Source: Hippophae tibetana | Taxonomy: Eukaryota; Streptophyta; Magnoliopsida; Rosales; Elaeagnaceae | NCBI GenBank assembly: GCA_037013495.1 | Contig: CM072810.1 | Coordinates: 82,382,449 to 82,446,448, forward strand | DNA length: 64,000 bases | Reading direction: 5' to 3' | Shown: in pieces, positions 1 to 12,837 of the stretch | How the letters are laid out: every line of letters begins with the position of its first letter | Position numbering within the stretch: position 1 is the first letter of the stretch | The notes under the pieces: generated by a model | What the model was told of the DNA's origin: nothing | Databases searched by the model: none | Seen by the model: the letters and a program-made list of their open reading frames with translations, nothing else | Program-made: the position numbers and the translations under genes

Positions 1-610
1 TTCATCTCTTTGGTCTTGCTTTCGAGCTTCTTCTTCTATTCTTAAACGGGTTATAAGACTTTCTAAAGAAATTCCTTAGTTTTATGCCTAAGTGTATTCT
101 TAAAATCTTTCCAAGCAGGGTAATTTATCTATTATAACAACTACTTGAAATTGTTCATCTAAAGTCGTACCTTCAGAAGTTATTTCGTGAGCTATCTTCT
201 GCAGTTCGTGTGATTGAGCTTTCACTGATTTGCCATCAATCATTTGAAACTTCATGTATCTACTGACATCATACTTCTTAGTTCCAGCTTCCTCAATGTC
301 GTATTTCTTTTGAAGTGCTTCCCAAATTTCCTTAGTAGACTTATCACAGTTATAATAATCATACAAGTCATCAGCTAAACCGTTAAGAATATAATTTTTT
401 GCATAGAAAATCATTTTCCATCCAGGTGTCTAAATCCTTAGTTACAGCTTCAGTAGGAGGATTGGATTGTATTGGTTTTTCAGTAGTAAGAGCAGAAACA
501 ACTTTTTTCATGGTTAAGAAAAACAACATTTTTTGTCTCCATCTTTTAAAGTGTAGGCTTTCAAAACGGAATGATTTATTGAGATCACCAGTTAGAATTT
601 CAGTAGACAT
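1..610 (-). pseudogene. Ty1/Copia gag fragment, broken, runs off the left edge
   Basis: The reverse strand begins at an ATG (608-610) and reads as a Copia Gag with a retrotransposon capsid domain (the UBN2-type region: WMENDFLC, ILNGLADDLYDYY, IWEALQKKYD, SRYMKFQM). It ends at the edge in an arginine/glutamate-rich stretch (SLESLITRLRIEEEARK), which in related Gags precedes the zinc knuckle. The frame is lost at least three times by single-base changes: a T6 run at 395-400, one near 100 (stop after ...PCLERF), and one near 70. Gag would form the virus-like particle. The pol part would lie to the left of this window. Because of the frameshifts this copy cannot make a full Gag. Confidence 0.85.
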
Positions 611-1345
611 GGCAGATAGAAAACGTCTTAAAATTGTTGCGACAAGTTTATAATAACAGTGTAGGAACAATATTACCGATAACTTGAAAGAAATTGCTTA
701 GGTTGAGTCGCAGACTAGGTCGCTCTCTTTAAGACGTTTCGCGGGTCTACCCAATTTGTGCAAGCAAACACAGTCCCGTCATCCCCAGGATAAAACAGTC
801 CAGAATCTTTTTTCTCTGTCTCGGAACTTCACTGCACTGATGAAGATCGAAATACTACACCTGAAAATTTGTTGCTCGGGGAACTAGAAAATAACGTAGA
901 ATTGCAGAGAGAATTTTTTGTAGTGAGATGAATTTGCAGAGATTGTTATAAAAACTGAGAGTTGAAGCCCTCTTTTTATAGGTTTTAGAAACCGTGTGGC
1001 AATTTTCGGATTAAAGACGAGTAACGGACATTTTTGTGAGTAAATACGAGCAACGGCTCTTTTTCTGAATAAAGAAGACAAACGGCCATTTAACGGTCAT
1101 ATTCTTGATAAAAGAAAATAACGGTCATTTTTCTGAAAAATATATATATATATATATAACAACCATTTTTGTATTTTTCAAAAAATAAAATACCACCTCA
1201 CTCGGACTCGGGCTCAGCACGGCCGGTCGGACGAACGGCGACGCGTGTGTGTGTGGTATCACATTTGCCTAGGTCTTCTCCCCTTCCACAAAAGTGGGTG
1301 CTCCTTGGGGCCCAATCCCAATAACCAACTCTTCACTATTTATAC
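611..1345 (-). mobile_element. 5' LTR and leader of the left-edge Copia element
   Basis: The region lies directly upstream of the gag start on the reverse strand and looks like an LTR plus leader. A TATA box (CCTATAAAAAGAGGG, reverse strand, 968-982) is followed by a transcript-like region. The upstream part has repeated short AACGGCC/AACGGTC motifs, an alternating TA run (1140-1159) and a GC-rich patch (1200-1260) in otherwise AT-rich DNA. I could not fix the LTR ends because the partner LTR is outside the window and I see no clear primer-binding site, so both limits are approximate. Confidence 0.5.
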
Positions 1346-2312
1346 GTCTTTAAAATAATATAAAAAAACAATGTAAGGTAAGGTTTTACAATTTTTTATT
1401 AGCTTCACATTTTTCAACAATTAATTTAATTATAAATTTCATCTTTTCCAACCGTTCCTCTTGATAGTGACTCTGCTAGCACTAGTAACTGGCTTCATAC
1501 CCAGTTTCAGTATTGCCTTTCGACAAATCTTTTTTTTTTCTTTTTCTTTTGTTGACGATGGGACAGTGATTATGGCTTATGGATTTTGAATTTACAAAAC
1601 ATAGTGGATTTTGAATGTTGTTTCATTCTCTTTTTTACTTTTATTTTAATAGTATGAACATTTAAGTTATAATTCATTAGTTAGAGAAAGAAATACAGGA
1701 GTTAATAGAAGTATTAACACTGTTAGGCTTGAAAGGATGATTGTGATGGGTATAGAAAAATGAAAATAAAAATGATAATAGGAAATATTATTATTGTTAT
1801 TATGTTTGTTTGAATATTATAATCGAAATAATAATAAATATTAAAGGAAAATTTATAAAATTGTAAATAAAGTAAAATTAGGAAAAAAATTAATTTTTAT
1901 GTGAGATAAAATGATTAAAATAATAATAAATAATTATACAAATGTGAGAAAAATAGAGTATTTCATTGTACTATGTTGTGTGAGAAATGAAGATTCCTGT
2001 TACCTTTGGAATATTTAATATTTTATTTTAAATTAATAGTCAAATCAAAAATAGAAATACCTGAATCATTTATACTACCATTTCTATTACTGTCAACTAA
2101 ATATGAACATTTTCCTATATTTTTGATATAATTTTAACATTTAGGGATGCTTGAGTATCTTTCCAACAGTATATAGTGGACAATTTATGTAATGTTTAGA
2201 ATCTGTATTTTTAATTTTTTTCTGTCGTTTATTTGTTGATGGTGGTGGGTATGAAATTTGCAAACTTTTTATTTTATTTTAATTAAAATTTAAGAAATTA
2301 GCAAATTTGCAG
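1346..2312. other. AT-rich stretch without a recognised gene
   Basis: I see no coding signal here. If the hydroquinone reductase gene that follows is intact, this is part of the intron upstream of its next-to-last exon; it ends in a good acceptor (tttgcag, to 2312). None of that protein's N-terminal exons could be found in it. Confidence 0.5.
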
Positions 2313-3566
2313 ATGTGGGTTTGCTCAGAGCCAAGAGGCATATGATAAGGCAGTGAATGAGTTGTTTGAAACATTGGAGAAGCTAGAAGTTCATTTGAAC
2401 AATTCAAGATACTTGTGTGGAGATATGCTGACTCTAGCAGATATTTGCTTGTTTACTACTTTGATTCGGTTTGATTTGGTGTACAATGGTTTGTTCAAGT
2501 GCTCAAAGAAGAAGCTGCTTGAGTACCAAAATCTTCATGGATATATGCTTGACATTTACCAGGTACTACCTTCATACTGGGTTACATGGTTAGAAAATTT
2601 GCGCAATGTACTGTTTATACCCCTTAAAAATGAAAATTATTCATTGGTCCGGTATTGATTGAATATATGTTTTTTTTTAAATTTATTTACCTCATACTCC
2701 TCTCTTTTCTCATCAACTTGTTACAATAACGACTAGTAATTCCTCTTAAAAAGTATATTTAATGTCTACGTTTTTAAATGGCAAAAAAAATCTATATTTA
2801 AGTTTTTTATCGTTAGGATTGGTTTGCTTTTATTTTTTTATAAGGTGTTTTAATTAATATCAATTATAGTTAAGTCTTTTTAGTAAGAACTAAAAAAATA
2901 TGTTTTTAAATTAATAAAATAATTTCTTTTACTTTTTTTTATTATCTTTTTAGTATATCTGATTTTTACAATTTCTTAAAATCAAATGGTGCACAATTTT
3001 GTCATTGTTAATCAAATGGAAAATTTTATCTACCATAATTTTTAGCATTTCGATTCACACAATTTAATTCTTAATGTTTTTAAATTTCAAAGTTACATTA
3101 AATTTATCAACTTTTGTTTTATTGATTTAACTGTATTGTATAATGGGGATCATTTTAAGCAAATTGGATGGTTAGGTGAAGTCATGATATGAGACCTAGA
3201 ATAGTTAATTGGACGTGATTTGTATAAAATCTGAAAATGTTAGGATTAAATTGTATGAATTGAAATATTAATGACTAAATTGTAATATCTTAAACCAATT
3301 TGTAATATATCGTGATTGAAAAGGTTGCTTAATGGCTCGACTAAGTAGATTTGTTTAATGTTGTTGCTGAGCAGATTGAAAAGGTTGCTGAAACTTGTAA
3401 TATAAGTGCAATAGTGGATGGCTACTATAAGACGCTGTTTCCACTGAATCCAGGATCCATTAAACCTGCAATTCCATCCGGCTGTGAGCATCAAGTCCTA
3501 TGTATGCCTCACAACAGGGAATTACTATCAACAGTAAACAAAAGTAAAGAAATCTTAGTGTCGTAG
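2313..3566 (+). CDS. Glutathionyl-hydroquinone reductase (GST omega/ECM4-like), last two exons
   Basis: Exon 2313-2562 reads CGFAQSQEAYDKAVNELFET, then the YLCGDMLTLADICLFTTLIR block, and ends DIYQ at a GT donor. Exon 3375-3566 starts after gagcag and reads VAETCNISAIVDGYYKTLFP to a stop at 3564-3566. The intron is about 0.8 kb. This is the C-terminal all-helical GST domain of glutathionyl-hydroquinone reductases, which use glutathione to reduce glutathionylated quinones. The thioredoxin-like N-terminal half with the catalytic Cys-Pro motif is not visible upstream. The first exon begins in a split Arg codon (AG|A), so real exons should precede it, perhaps beyond the Copia insertion at the left edge. 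Both exons are open and properly spliced, so this may be the end of a live gene; a C-terminal gene fragment is the alternative. The gene is convergent with the SUVR-like gene. Confidence 0.8.
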
Positions 3567-5070
3567 AGCTCATATGTTCGTTTTGGTTAAGCTGTATAGA
3601 TATCTTCAACTGCTGCTTTATCTTTCCTTTTGTTTATAATAATAAGAATGATAATAGAAAAGTGATTCAAGCTATTTTCCGTGTTTGATTTTAAGCATTT
3701 TAACAGTTACATTAGTAAATTAAGATGTGATTTTAATAAGATACATCATATAATTTATTAATTTTCTTAAGATATTCTATCCTGTTTCATTTAATTTTTT
3801 ACCATATGAGATAGTATTAAAATAAAATACTTTATGTGTCTCAAATGATTTTAAATTAAATAATAAAAAGTACAAAAATAATAAAAAATATGATATATAA
3901 TTATTTATAATTTGAAAATTTAATTAAAAAAAATGATAAAACATTATATTTAAAGTAAAAAATATTAAGAATATAATCTAAATAAGACAATGAGATAGAT
4001 TATATTTAAATGAAATAATATTATAATATGAGTCAATTAAGGACATTAAATATAACATGGGATAAAATGATACAATTCATTTTACATCTAACAAAAATGT
4101 TATTCCTTTCACATTTTAAAAACCAAGTTATTTTATTTTTTCACATTTATATAATTATTTAGAATTTTTATTTATTGATAATTTTATAGAATTATTTTAT
4201 AGAAGATGAGGTAAAAAATTTATACTTATTCTAAAAATACATTTAAATCATATACTTATTTTTTTAACAAATTAAATTTATTATTATAAAAAAACCTTAA
4301 AAGAACAAATAACCGTTTTTATTTTTCTTTAATTTTTTAATTATAATTTATTTAAACTATAATAATCTTTATCTAATACAATTAAAAAAATTTAAAAATA
4401 AAATTAACTTAAATATCATTTTTACAATAAATAAAATAATATGATGATATTTTTTCTTTATTTTAATATCATTACTTAAATAAACATATTAATAAGTGAC
4501 AATATAAAAGTAAGTTATCGAACTTCAAAATTTTTTATTTTATTTTTTATTAATTTTATAATCCTATTACTAAAGACAACAATGAAATATGAAAAAAAAA
4601 ATCATATAAATATGATGCATCAATAACTATTAATAAAATATGAAAACAATAAAAATAAAAAAAAAGATTAATTATTTATCTTTATATTATCACTTTTTTA
4701 AAACAAAATGACTAAACTATTAAAAATAAATAATTAAATTAAACTAATTTTATTGACATAATTAAAAGAATTTTGATAACCCATAAATTAAGACCAACTA
4801 ATACTTTTTCTAATTTTGTAAATAAAAAAAAATTAGAAAGTGATATTAATACAATTGAATTGTTATTGTAAGAATTATTTTTCATTAATATCTAATAATA
4901 ATACTATAATATATAATTTATACATTTTTATTGTAATTATAATAAACTAATTGTAATAATATCATCAATAAATAAAAGGCAGATGAAACATGCATACAGA
5001 TACAAACATTGATCAATATCAAAATAAGAATTTCTTTCTTGCTCTCTAAAATCAACAATTAACCCCATAA
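3567..5070. other. Very AT-rich intergenic DNA
   Basis: About 1.5 kb of A/T homopolymer-rich sequence after the stop of the reductase gene. No ORF with recognisable protein similarity and no repeat boundary could be seen. The first 100-200 bases are presumably its 3'UTR. Confidence 0.6.
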
Positions 5071-5680
5071 ACCATCAAAAAACACAACATAAAGAGCGGG
5101 CGCATTTAGGTGTGACAATCCTAAAACTAACATGCAAACACAACTATGACAACTGTCACGACCAAAAAAATTGACTAGGTAAGAATTTATAACTAATAAA
5201 TAAGTGGTCTTAAAATTTTTGTTGTATAAACCGAACACGAATACAACATGTGAACATGGCACAAACACAACATGACAGCCAGCCCTAGTAATATGGAACT
5301 ATAATTTGTAAATATTTGGGAATCAAGGCTGTTTATAAAGCTACAAAACCATACCAGCATTATCCATATCTAAAGCAACAATTTATAATATTAACAGCAG
5401 AAACCAGGAAAAAACCCAACATCAAGGGAGCATTTAGGTGTGGCAATCCTAACACAACATGCAAACACAACTGACACAACCAAAAAAAATCGACTATGTA
5501 AAAATTTATAATTAATTTAAATGACAAGTGGTCTAAATTTTTTTGTTGTGTAAAAACACGAATACAACATGCAAACATAACATGATAGTCACCTCTAGTA
5601 ACAATGAACTATAACTTGTAAATCTTTGGAAATCAAAGCTATTTATAAAGCTACAAAACCATGCCAACATTATCCATATC
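5071..5680. repeat. Tandem direct duplication of about 0.3 kb
   Basis: Copy 1 (about 5071-5370) and copy 2 (about 5403-5680) share the same order of blocks: GCATTTAGGTGTG(A/G)CAATCCTAA, CATGCAAACACAACT, ACAAGTGGTCT/ATAAGTGGTCT, CGAATACAACATG, CTAGTAA...GAACTATAA, TTTATAAAGCTACAAAACCAT and CATTATCCATATC. They differ by substitutions and small indels. The duplication lies just downstream of the SUVR-like stop codon, so it may fall in the 3'UTR or 3' flank of that gene. Confidence 0.9.
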
Positions 5681-5870
5681 AACTACCAACAGCTCCTTTA
5701 TAAGAAACCTTGAGCTAATTTGAGAATTATTGTTTCAAATTAGATCAATGCCACAATGTATTCCATAAATGTATGACAAAATAGTCAACTAGTTGCAAGT
5801 CATTGAGATTAGTTACTGTCAGTTTAACTTCTAATGGTAAGCACACGATGAACAGTCAATATCATCTGTT

Positions 5871-8800
5871 CTAGTTTGTTCCTCTTGCAATTAAGTTAGA
5901 TCTTGATCTTGATCCTGCAACCAAAAAGACAAGCATGATGAACAGCAGCAACAGCAAAATCTGGAATGAGAATGCTCAAATTAGCGCAACTTTAATAGAA
6001 ATATGGAAGATTCTTTTCATGCATGAAATATCAAGTGTGGCTGAAGAAGTCAGCGAACCACTCCAACACCCACACCCACACCCAAAAAGGAGGAAGGAAA
6101 CTATGAACATAAAAGAGAAAGTCATGTGGAAGATGCATAAATTTTTATGGGTCAACAGCACAAATGTCCAATTTTTCTTTAAAAAATACACTTAAGTCTC
6201 GTAATTTTTGGATTAGGTACTGCTAGTCCTATTATTATGAAAGTGAGTACATCTAATCTCATAATTATTAAAAATGAGCACTTCATTTCCATAATTATTT
6301 AAAATATGCACTTCTAGTCTTATCAGGGGAACCAATTTTTACACCGTAGTGTCCAACTTTCATAAATAACGGAATTAGAAGTGCATAACCCATAACTTTC
6401 AAGACTAAAATGTATTTTTGTACATAATAACAAGACTACTAGGATCTTTTTCCCCAAATTTTTATTAGCTTTACATATTTTCTTCACGTTTATCCTTTTG
6501 GGTCTAAATTGTTAATTGGAACAAGCAAAGGGTTCACCATTCCCCTTCACCAAGGAAGACTTAGGACCTATAATTTCATTAGGTGTGCATGCATAACTGT
6601 AGAGAGAGAGAGAGAGAGAGGAGAAAAGCATAAAGAGACCTAATTATTTAGGTTTGAGGTTTCATGACATGTATTGATTGAATTAAGTACATGTATATGA
6701 TCCTATTTTAAAGTATAATGTTAAAACTCATCAGAAAATTAGTGTTCAACTTTTAAGATCACAGAGTTCTCTTGGACTAAAAGAAAAGGATAGCGATATT
6801 ATCACAATGTAAATTGTTATTGCCACAAGAATAATTCATTAATGACAAATTTATCCAATAGTAATGGAACTAAGGTGTAATTAATACTAGGAAAAAAAAT
6901 GAACATTTCGTACATTTTTATTGTGACAATAACAAAAATTATTGTAACAAAAATATGCTATTGTGGCTATATCATTACCTAAAGAAACAAAAAAAAATTT
7001 AGAACATAGACACATGAGAAAGAAATATAAGGAATATCAAACTGAATGAGGAAGGTGGTCATGGTCAACCCTTATACAAAATGTACAAGATATCCAAGGA
7101 GCTCAAGTTTCTAAATTACTTATTTTCATAGCAAAAATAAATTTGAATCGATAGTCACAGTATTTATGTCTCGGTGAAATGAGAGAGTACTCACTATTTG
7201 AACGTTTCATATTCCTGCAGAATTTACTACCACATTGGCAGTGGAAGGGCTTTATAAGATGCTCAAGGTCATCAAAGTCAATGCCATAGTCCTGCAGGCA
7301 TCAAACGTACGAACTTATAATATGATAAAAAATTATAAATACACGAACTACTTTCCATTTAAAGTTTAAATTATCAGCAATCTCAAATAAGAGTCTCATA
7401 GGGCATATATAGAATAAGGAAATGCAGTTGGTAGTCCACATTAGAAACAAAAAGGAAAAAACCTCATGTCAAATTGTGATAAGTACCAAGACTTGTCGAT
7501 TACAAACTCTCCTTTTCTATTATTTGCCTTTCTTGGATAGTACAACCTTATAGTAGAAGCATTATGATATGCTTCAACTTATCTAAAGTATGTAAAACCA
7601 AGTTGTATATCATGCTATACATCCTTGAAAGTGCTTTAATTCATTATTCATTTGAAAGCACTTTCAACCAAAAAGAGAAGCACTTCTAAACAGACCCTAA
7701 GTTAAAAACAATTAGTTTTATGGTTTATATTGAAGTCTCCAACACTAGTTCTATACTCATCTAGGCATTCTAATAAAATACACATCAAGGAACAGATGTG
7801 CCGGTCAGTCGAAATTGGTAGGATCAATATAATGATAATTTAATCAAAGGAAACAGAATATATGAATGACAGTACTCTTCAGCATTTTCTTAAAGGGAAA
7901 GTGAAAGCAGTGACATGTGTGCCACTGCCACAGAATTTTGCTTTTAATAAATTTAATCAAATGCAAACAACCATCGAGTACAATCAATTCAATCTTACCC
8001 AAGTTAGCTCCTCCAAGGCATCGACTTTTCTTGTTGTGAAGAAAGCTAGCTGCATAGCAGAATAAACTCAATAAATTATGTAAATTGCTTCGACAAACAA
8101 TAAGATCTATTAACAAAACTTATGCAAATGAAGTTCAGAGGTCCCATTACATGGTAATAGCGATGATCGGGGGTGTCTACTTCAACTAGGATCTCAACCA
8201 AGTTTGCGTCCAAACATCTATTGTAATATTCAGAAGGAGCCAGGATGCAAATATCAGAAACAGAAATTTTAAAATTTAACAGTATCAGATCTACAGTAGT
8301 AGGAAAAGGTCATAATTTTCCAACAGGCTTGTTACTTCACTTGCTTGCATCAATACGTCTATTTTAATATTTGAAAGATAGGGGGAGTGAATATCAAATG
8401 TTGAGAACGTAACAAGCATTATTCAGTTAGATTATAGATCAACTAAAGTTGGCAAAATTCAAAATTTTCCACAAAAGGAGTATTCTATATCTCACAAATG
8501 TTGACACAAGGATTTTACTTTGATGCAATATATATGTTTCAGATAATAGGGGATCATCAAGATAGAAATAAAAACAGACAACATAATCAGGTGCAAGCTC
8601 CTTGCCTTAACTCTAAGGGTTCAAGAAGCAACCATTATTTAGGGCATAACTTATCACAGTCGTGGTCACTTTTCAGTTAAACTTGTTATTTATCAAATAG
8701 TCTCTTCTTAAGGTTTTAGAACTTTCCTAGAAACTCTTTGCTACTCAACCTTAACAGTTTAATTTAGTTTGAGACCCTCTACCAACACAAATCCAGTCCT

Positions 8801-11800
8801 TCACACAGTGGTTTGTACAGAAATTTGAAATAAATAAATCTGATACTTCATTAAAATAACACACATTTGAGCAGGACTACTAATAGTGCAAAGTTCCAAC
8901 AAAATTTTGGAATGCACTATCCATCCCAAATTTTCTTAGTAGATTTTTTTTTCTTTATATATACATATATTCTAGCATCCTGCATACGGAACCAAGGGTG
9001 ATACAGTTGCAACGGTTAGGATCCTCATTGAATAATAAAATTTCACGCAAGTGTAAAACGACAAGACAAAAATACCCTGCACTCACATGTTCATAATTAA
9101 TCATATGAGTGGAAGGTGACAACCTAAAATAAGCAAAGGAAAAAAAATCATAATATGATCATAAACTATGCCAAAATTAATGCAAAAAACAAATTGCAAT
9201 TACAAAAAGAAAAAAGAGAAAATAACAATATAAGTACAACTTCACCAACAAACCATTAGTGTAAAAGTAACATCTTTTTCCAAAATAAATCATTAAATTT
9301 ATTAATATCAAGAAGTGATACTATTTTTTGAAAAGAATACCTATGATTAATAAATCTAGCTATGTTTCCATAATTTGTTGCATCCAAACACAGAGCTTCC
9401 TCATTTTTCAGGGATCCTCTAATACCCCAATCAGCATCAAGTAACACAGAATAAGTACATTTCCCACTTCTGGTGCTTTGCATGTTCCTTTCACACAGCT
9501 CAGTAATAGTTAGTATTTCTCCAACATACTCACAGACAAATGCACCTTTTTTCAGATCCTCTAGGGTTCGCAGACCCCACCCTTTCCCCTCATTAGTGTA
9601 AAACACCTAAAACAAAAAAGTGAAGAATAAGAGAAGCCGCATCCAAGCGAAGAAAATTGTATCATAAGCAAAAAAAAAACTTAAAAGTAATGATGAGATG
9701 TACATATCTGCCTCAGAATAATAATAATCTATCCACAGAACTACAAGGCAAGCAATTATGTTGGCAGTGGGAAAAAGAAGGTTGGGGATGATCACAACAT
9801 AAAGAACCATTCATTTTAAAACATTTTGGACATATATCCCCACCTGCAAATTGTAACTTATGCCTCGCTGCACCACTCGGTTGCCACATTGTTTACTGCA
9901 GCCACATTTTTTCCAACACTCTTTGATAAACTTCCTCTTCACATGGCCTTTGCATGGCTCCAAACAATCATCGCTCTTCAATCTTTCAAGAGGGCATTGT
10001 TTACAGAATATGAGAGAATTCTGTTGGGGATCACGGGCCAAAGATATACATTCTTCAAGGAATATATCCTTGACTAAGCCACCAGATGTATAAGCAAACT
10101 CACCACCAGTTCCGCATGCACAAACACAGGGCTTAGAAGCAGATAGGCAATCACCAAAGCAGCTGGGACAGAACCCATCATTTCGGATTCCAGACAGGGA
10201 TAAGTTGACATTAGCATTTTGGTAAACAAGGCTTCGGGATATATAATGAAAGGATGGTCCGCAGTTGCTATTCATTTCATCAAACCATGAAATTCTGACC
10301 CTTTCTTCACCTTTCGACAAGTCATTCCTGTCATGAAGCCATCTGAATTCATCAGGAGTCAGCTTGTGCTGAGGCACAACTAAAGCACTCATGTTTGTAG
10401 ATTCAGGGTCATCAATATCTCCTTCCCTACTGTCATTCTCACCATGATTCTTCTCCGTAGCTCTATTCATGGCATTTATGTGATCCTCAGGGTCATTCAC
10501 AAGTACTGGGAGTTTTGATGTTAAAGAAGCAGCCATCACAGGGTGGCTTTTGGCATTGACTGATCCGTTTGAGGTGAATGATGCTGGGTATTCTTTATTG
10601 CAATCCCAAGCATCACGTACAACAGATTTCTTCAGTACATGCAGAGTAGGAGCTATTGATCTATCCTGTCATCATTAACAGAATCAGTTCCAAGTTCCGG
10701 GAAGCTCTTACATATGTTTCAAAAGTTTCATGACAGAAAAATAGGGGTCAATGATCTTTGTAAGAATGCATGCATTTTCCTTAATCAATTTTATAACAGC
10801 ATCTAGATCAGGCATTCAGAAGTCAGGTCTTCCACTAGCCAAATTGAGACTTAGAGAAAGCTTTACCTCTACCAAGAGCGAACTAGCAACAGTTAAGTTA
10901 GAAGAAGATTCCTCCTGAACGGATGCAAGCTCACCATTTGTTAAGCAATCACGTGGTGGAATGACAATATCATTAGCCCTTCCTTCAATGTCTCTACACT
11001 GGGACAAAGATTCCTGACCACTTTGCCTTCCAGTCTCATCATTTTCAACAGGAAAATGCTCTTTACTTGGTGGAGCTATCAATTAAACAAAATCAATTTC
11101 ATAATATTACATAAGGTTGCAAAGCTTTCAAATAATAAAGTGACCCTATTTCAAATGCCATTAAGGTGTTAATAACAAATTGGGATGAAAGTTTCTCACC
11201 AATTGATTTTCCACTTTCATTAGTCTCAACTGGGAGGTGGCCATTTGTTGATGGATCTATAAAAGTACAGTAACAAAAATTTTATAGTTAAATCATCACA
11301 TAAGCACCTATGGTTGTTGATCACATCATAAAATATGACGGTCTTACAAAAGACAACCCCCCAAAAGAAACTTTAATGGTGAACAAAATCAAACTTAACC
11401 CAAATAATTTCAAGAGGACAGCGAAATACCAGGAGAAATAGTTGCAAGAGGAACCTCAGATTGTGGCACGTCACCAGAATGCACATCATCAGTTAAAGGT
11501 TCATCTTTAGGCTTGATCAATGTAAGACAATCAGGATCATTCTCCCTAGGAAATGTTGTATTTCTTGATTCATTTGTTACTGCTTTTGAGCAAGCAGCAT
11601 GAGATGGCCCCTCAGAAATGGGTCTTTTCCCAAGAACTGCAACTGGAGTTGAAAGATGATGAGTCCCTTCCTGAGTGACTGGAGAATCAGATATAAGAGG
11701 TTGCTTGCCCTTGTTTCTATAATTAGGCTGCTGCAGAGAAATTTCGATTTGTTCCTCTTCCTCCTGTAATGGTGTTCTTAGTGCAGCAGCCCCAAAGCTG

Positions 11801-12231
11801 TTGTTATTGGAAGAAGGTGAAACAGGAGCTACATGTCCTCTTCTGGACCTTTTCAAAGGAAGTTCTCGCTCTTGCGGTTCTAATCTTTCTTCTTCTGGGT
11901 CTTTCATCTGCTTGTTAAGGCCAAAATGCAAGTCAGCTGATATGGCCAGTTGAAGTTAACATTAACAAAAAATGAAGAATATAAAAGAGACTACAAAGAA
12001 AGTAAAATTCATTAGAAGCTATAATAACAACAAAAAATCCACCTGACTATGACCATCCTCTCCTTCTATAATGGCAAGTGCCAGAACTCTGTAATTCTCT
12101 TCTTCGATAAATTCCCAATTCTTGTCATACAATTTTAGAAGGTTTTTCAAGGCAGGTTTCACCTTGTCTTCCTTAAACCCCATCTCCTTCATTGCACAGA
12201 AGGCATTTGAAACTTTGACATTTGGCGCCAT
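5871..12231 (-). CDS. SUVR2: SUVR1/SUVR2-like WIYLD and SET-domain protein
   Basis: Ten coding exons (- strand): 12231-12043, 11907-11430, 11256-11200, 11075-10867, 10665-9844, 9606-9341, 8217-8151, 8049-7999, 7291-7195, 5914-5871. All junctions are GT-AG and in phase, giving 2280 nt (759 aa plus stop), close to plant SUVR1/2 length. Residues 1-63 carry the plant-specific WIYLD domain (MKEMGFKEDKVKPALKNLLK, NWEFIEEENYRVL). Residues 64-470 are acidic and low complexity with a basic patch (PLKRSRRGH). The Cys-rich pre-SET is about 470-585 (GFCPSCFGDC...CWKKCGCSKQCGNRV) and the SET about 586-730 (GKGWGLRT, RFINHRCLDANL, ELTWDYGIDF). A post-SET CxCx4C (CQCGSKFC) ends the fold, followed by an Arg/Ser tail. 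Family role: nuclear H3K9-type SET proteins; Arabidopsis SUVR2 works in RNA-directed silencing with chromatin remodellers. The 5'UTR seems to span a long intron holding a Copia element. Which of SUVR1 or SUVR2 is orthologous needs a tree. Confidence 0.93.
6601..6622. repeat. (AG)n microsatellite
   Basis: About ten AG units in the 1.28-kb last intron of the SUVR-like gene (5915-7194). It has no evident function. Confidence 0.95.
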
Positions 12232-12262
12232 TCAATCACTCAGTATCCTATTTAATATGGGC
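12232..12262 (-). other. 5'UTR part of the SUVR-like start-codon exon
   Basis: On the reverse strand the ATG at 12231 is preceded by 31 bases and then by a pyrimidine-rich acceptor (TTGCTTCTACAG, ending at 12263). I infer that a 5'UTR intron ends here; the matching donor candidate is at 16909. A contiguous 5'UTR reaching further upstream is the alternative. Confidence 0.6.
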
Positions 12263-12562
12263 CTGTAGAAGCAATACTACCAATCTTTTCTGACACAAAA
12301 CAGATATAGTAAAACTAAACTGAAAGCTATACTGGTCTATCCTCGTAATTTTTCAAGAGAATGCAATATGAAACCAACAGGGAAAGTGCAAAATGGTTAG
12401 AAAATAATAACATTACAAGACATTATGTGTTTTTATAAACACTAGAAAGAAAAAATATCTAGCAAAAATTAACCTTAACAATGCCTAACAACAGTGTCTT
12501 CAACTATAAAATGCACCTTTTTTCAGATAAACCTTAACACAATACACAGCACACGACACACG

Positions 12563-12787
12563 TGTTAGAGTTAGAGGTCCTTAAACTTAGGAATTTCTAG
12601 TTTTTCGGTAAATAAATCACCTAGTCTCTAGGAAGTGCTGTTAGTTCTAGCTAGTGGTTGTTTAAGTGATCTTGTTTGGTTACCATGTTTGTAGCTACAA
12701 ACGTGGACTGCATTGTTATTTCAGTTTTTTGTAACGGCTTTAAATAACTAAGCTACTCCATCAATAAAGTGATCAAGACATCTAACA
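12563..12787 (+). repeat. 5' LTR of the intronic Copia element
   Basis: It begins TGTTAG and ends CATCTAACA (inverted TGTTAG/CTAACA ends). The last ~150 bases match the 3' copy at 16461-16620 (TAGCTAGTGGTTGTTTAAG, TTTGTAGCTACAAAC, CTACTCCATCAATAAAGTG), including an AATAAA-like polyadenylation signal near 12764-12769. Confidence 0.88.
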
Positions 12788-12791
12788 TTTT

Positions 12792-12803
12792 TGGTATCAG
12801 AGC
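12792..12803 (+). other. tRNA-Met primer-binding site
   Basis: TGGTATCAGAGC lies four bases after the 5' LTR. It is complementary to the 3' end of plant initiator tRNA-Met, the usual minus-strand primer of Copia elements. Confidence 0.93.
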
Positions 12804-12837
12804 TACCTCTCATTAGACTTGAGAAAAACAGAGAAAG

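Noticed and set aside
5976-6195. Overlapping open frames on both strands.
   Set aside because: They lie in the last SUVR intron (5915-7194) and have no similarity to known proteins.
7844-8116. 90-codon frame on the - strand.
   Set aside because: It overlaps the LAFFTTRK exon of the SUVR-like gene in another frame.
9607-9810. 67-codon hydrophobic frame on the - strand.
   Set aside because: It is the intron between the pre-SET and SET exons (9607-9843).
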